Source of the DNA: an uncultured Flavobacteriales bacterium
GTDB lineage: Bacteria > Bacteroidota > Bacteroidia > Flavobacteriales_G > Salibacteraceae
Assembly: GCA_937121175.1 (NCBI GenBank)
Contig: CAKZKD010000005.1
Coordinates: 124,001 to 188,000 of the forward strand
Length of the DNA stretch: 64,000 nt
Direction of reading: 5' to 3'
Shown: positions 61,923 to 64,000 of the stretch, in pieces
How positions within the stretch are numbered: position 1 is the stretch's first letter
How the letters are laid out: every line of letters begins with the position of its first letter
The notes under the pieces: model-generated
Database searches by the model: none
Told to the model about the DNA's origin: nothing
The model's input: the letters and a program-made list of their open reading frames with translations, nothing else
Program-made: the position numbers and the translations under genes

Positions 61923-63071
61923 TCAATTTTGGACACGTTGTTTTGATAATACCTCGCTTATTTCGTCAATGTAAATTTTTGAGATAGCATTAACGTCAAA
62001 TTCCTTCAAAACCAAATCCCTTCCGTTCAATCCCATTTTAACTCTTTCAGAATAGTTCAAGTTCAACATCGCATCCATTTTAACTACTAAATCTTCAACA
62101 CTTTGTTTCTCTACTAAAAATCCATTGTAAGAATCCTTTACTATATCCCTACACCCGACATGATCAGTGGTTATAATTGGAATTCCAGCTGAGGCCGCCT
62201 CTATTAATGACCTCGGTACTCCTTCTCTATAGTAGCTTGGCAACACGACACAATCTGTATTTTGAAGAGTTGGAAGAACATCATCAACCCGACCTAAAAA
62301 ATTAATTACTTTTTCTTTTTCCCAACGAGTAACAACCTCTTGAGAAATGGATGAAGGATTATCGAACCCTACTATTCCCAGCACATTAAATTTAACCTTT
62401 GGATATTTTTGTGTCAATTGCTTTGCTGCTTTTTCAAATTCCCCAATACCTTTTTGCCATAAAATTCTACCAAAAAACATAAACGAAAATTCTCCTGACT
62501 CTATTTTCGTATTAGGTATAAAATACTCGGTATTTACACCTGAACCCTTTATTCGAATTGATTTTCCTTTCAGTGCAATTTTATTAGACTGAAACAATTC
62601 CTGGTCTTCCTTATTTTGAAAAAAGGTAACTTTTACCTTAGACTGAGAAATTTTATACAGCCATAAAACCAATCTAGTTTTCCAAGTAAATGCAGAAAAT
62701 ATACTGCCGAGGCCAGCAATATTGTTCACCGTCGGGATTCCCAAACTACTCGCCGCTAAACTCCCATAAATAACCGGCTTTATTGTAAAATGCATCAACA
62801 AATCTGGCCTGTGCTTTCTATATACCTTCCGTAAGTTAATAAACAGAGCTACATCATTGAATGGATTCAAGCTACTTCCTTTAATTGGTATGTTGGTAAA
62901 ATCGCAACCAAGATCTATCAAATGGCTTTTATAACCATCGTCATAAGAAACTACATGCACCTGAAATCCACTTGCAATTAATGACTTAATGAGTTCTTTT
63001 CGAAAGTTGTACACCGTCCAACTTGTGTTACTCACAATCATTAATCTATTATTCCCCGAGATTCTTATCAT
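61923..63071 (-). CDS. GT4-family glycosyltransferase
   Basis: 382 residues with the GT-B fold. The N-terminal domain (MIVSNTSWTVYNFRKELIKS and HFTIKPVIYGSLAASSLG) binds the acceptor; the C-terminal domain has GRILWQKGIGEFEKAAKQL and VVLPSYYREGVPRSLIEAAS with the EGxPxxxxEA (Glu-Gly-Val-Pro...Ile-Glu-Ala) nucleotide-sugar motif. It likely transfers a sugar onto a lipid-linked precursor of a surface polysaccharide, similar to undecaprenyl-phosphate GalNAc/FucNAc transferases. It is divergent from a multi-pass membrane gene, 61 bases away. Confidence 0.92.
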   Translation of the reverse strand: MIRISGNNRLMIVSNTSWTVYNFRKELIKSLIASGFQVHVVSYDDGYKSHLIDLGCDFTNIPIKGSSLNPFNDVALFINLRKVYRKHRPDLLMHFTIKPVIYGSLAASSLGIPTVNNIAGLGSIFSAFTWKTRLVLWLYKISQSKVKVTFFQNKEDQELFQSNKIALKGKSIRIKGSGVNTEYFIPNTKIESGEFSFMFFGRILWQKGIGEFEKAAKQLTQKYPKVKFNVLGIVGFDNPSSISQEVVTRWEKEKVINFLGRVDDVLPTLQNTDCVVLPSYYREGVPRSLIEAASAGIPIITTDHVGCRDIVKDSYNGFLVEKQSVEDLVVKMDAMLNLNYSERVKMGLNGRDLVLKEFDVNAISKIYIDEISEVLSKQRVQN

Positions 63072-63132
63072 ATTTGCATCATCACTTCTAAACTATGAGT
63101 CCATTGGTTCTTTAGAAGTAAAACAAAGCTAA

Positions 63133-64000
63133 TTGGATTTACTTGATATTTTTCTTTGCATTATTTATTCGCTTACAACAATTGGCGGTGCTTGGATATA
63201 TTTAAAACTGCGCACACCCAGTGACGCGCACTCAATTTTGATTCCTGCACTTGTTGTAAAAATAGTTGGTAGCATAGCATTCTATCTTACGTATTTATAC
63301 TACTTCAAAGTTGGCGACACCTTTGTTTATTTATATGATGCAAGAATATTGGCTGAGGAACTTGTTAATAATCCGATTATAGGATTGAAAATTTTATTTC
63401 AATCCGCAGGAACTTTTGACCCAGACACTTTTACGGTTACCAATCAAATGAACTACTTTAAAGGCACAAGCGAGTTAATAATAGTAAAGATAGCCTCTCT
63501 TGTTTCCATATTTTCTTTACAACAACCGCTTACTACCACTCTATTATTCAGTAACCTATCATTTATTGGAATTTGGAAGTTTTATCTTTTTTTTTATGAT
63601 CAATATCCTAAACTAAAAATGCAACTAGCTATAGCCACATTATTTATCCCATCGGTTGTGTTTTGGGGATCTGGTGTCATGAAAGATACAGTGATTCTTG
63701 GGTTTATTGGTATTTTACTTTACTATACCAACCAATTTTTTAAGTACGAAAAACGAAGCTTTAAAAATTTATTTCTAATTTTTTCTTCTCTTTATTTAAT
63801 TTCAATTACAAAAGCATACGTATCAATAGCTCTAGTTCCAGCATTGTTCTACTGGATATTATTTACTTTCAATAAACGAATTGAAAACCCTGTTTTTAAA
63901 ATTTTCATAATTCCACTATTACTTGGTTGTTTGATTGGCATTTCGATTTTAATATTGAATCAGATTGAAAGTGTTTCAAATAAGTACTCCATCGACAACC
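63133..64000 (+). CDS. multi-pass membrane protein, 3' truncated by the window edge
   Basis: The frame opens right after a TAA at 63130 and runs without stop to base 64000. TTG at 63133 is the only plausible start near the N-terminus; no in-frame ATG follows for about 100 codons. The visible 289 residues have many hydrophobic helices (for example IFLCIIYSLTTIGGAWIYL and LVPALFYWILFTF) and a loop with PSVVFWGSGVMKDTVILGF. That loop recurs in a Bacteroidota membrane family near polysaccharide genes, so an O-antigen/exopolysaccharide role is inferred. The exact activity is unknown and the C-terminus lies outside the window. Confidence 0.75.
   Translation, partial: MDLLDIFLCIIYSLTTIGGAWIYLKLRTPSDAHSILIPALVVKIVGSIAFYLTYLYYFKVGDTFVYLYDARILAEELVNNPIIGLKILFQSAGTFDPDTFTVTNQMNYFKGTSELIIVKIASLVSIFSLQQPLTTTLLFSNLSFIGIWKFYLFFYDQYPKLKMQLAIATLFIPSVVFWGSGVMKDTVILGFIGILLYYTNQFFKYEKRSFKNLFLIFSSLYLISITKAYVSIALVPALFYWILFTFNKRIENPVFKIFIIPLLLGCLIGISILILNQIESVSNKYSIDN

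Overview
The window is a chromosomal segment from a member of the Bacteroidota, most likely Flavobacteriales or a close relative. Four proteins end in a type IX secretion (T9SS) type-A sorting domain. Several promoters carry the phylum-specific -7 element TAnnTTTG. The DNA is AT-rich, ribosome binding sites are weak, and DUF1573, DUF3127, the MoxR/DUF58/SpoIIM cluster and menaquinone genes are all present. I see no rRNA genes, CRISPR array, transposase or prophage. The longest gaps without a gene are about 290 bases (34921-35213), 276 bases (14509-14784) and 233 bases (27805-28038), so no stretch exceeds 300 bases.

Layout. 1-14.5 kb: the 3' end of an OmpA/TPR envelope protein and a tiny Cys-rich lipoprotein, then a nucleic-acid block. 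The block holds a SpoU RNA methyltransferase, mutS, tRNA-Gly, tRNA-Leu, a Y-family polymerase (DinB) paired with a short DnaE-type polymerase behind a striking two-tier palindrome, a Pif1-like helicase, an SSB-like DUF3127 protein, a flavin reductase and a second tRNA-Leu. 14.7-19.2 kb: tig-clpP-clpX plus a T9SS cargo gene on the minus strand. 19.3-28.9 kb: envelope and secreted proteins, and a tightly packed thyA-folA-unknown-alkD-like operon. 28.9-34.9 kb: DUF58, MoxR, DUF4350, DUF4129-like lipoprotein and SpoIIM in one operon, with a divergent RDD protein. 35.2-39.7 kb: valS and a phosphohexomutase.

39.7-47.6 kb: a surface tail-fibre-like protein with 60-residue tandem repeats and a small T9SS partner, then ddl divergent from a PASTA protein - T9SS protein - RluA operon. 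47.6-53.2 kb: a compact menaquinone operon menF-menD-menA-menC-menE that lacks menB and menH. 53.3-58 kb: a roughly 1540-residue T9SS adhesin with a beta-helix-like region and SprB-type repeats. 58-64 kb: an orphan response regulator, an AddB-like nuclease, a TPR protein, a glycosyltransferase and the start of a multi-pass membrane protein, probably the edge of a polysaccharide locus.

The most unusual items are the 42-base nested dyad in front of the DinB-DnaE pair, the loss of the PHP metal ligands in that DnaE, the SSB-like acidic tail on the DUF3127 protein, and several intergenic palindromes that look like dispersed repeats. All functions are inferred from sequence reading and remembered family motifs; no database search was run.
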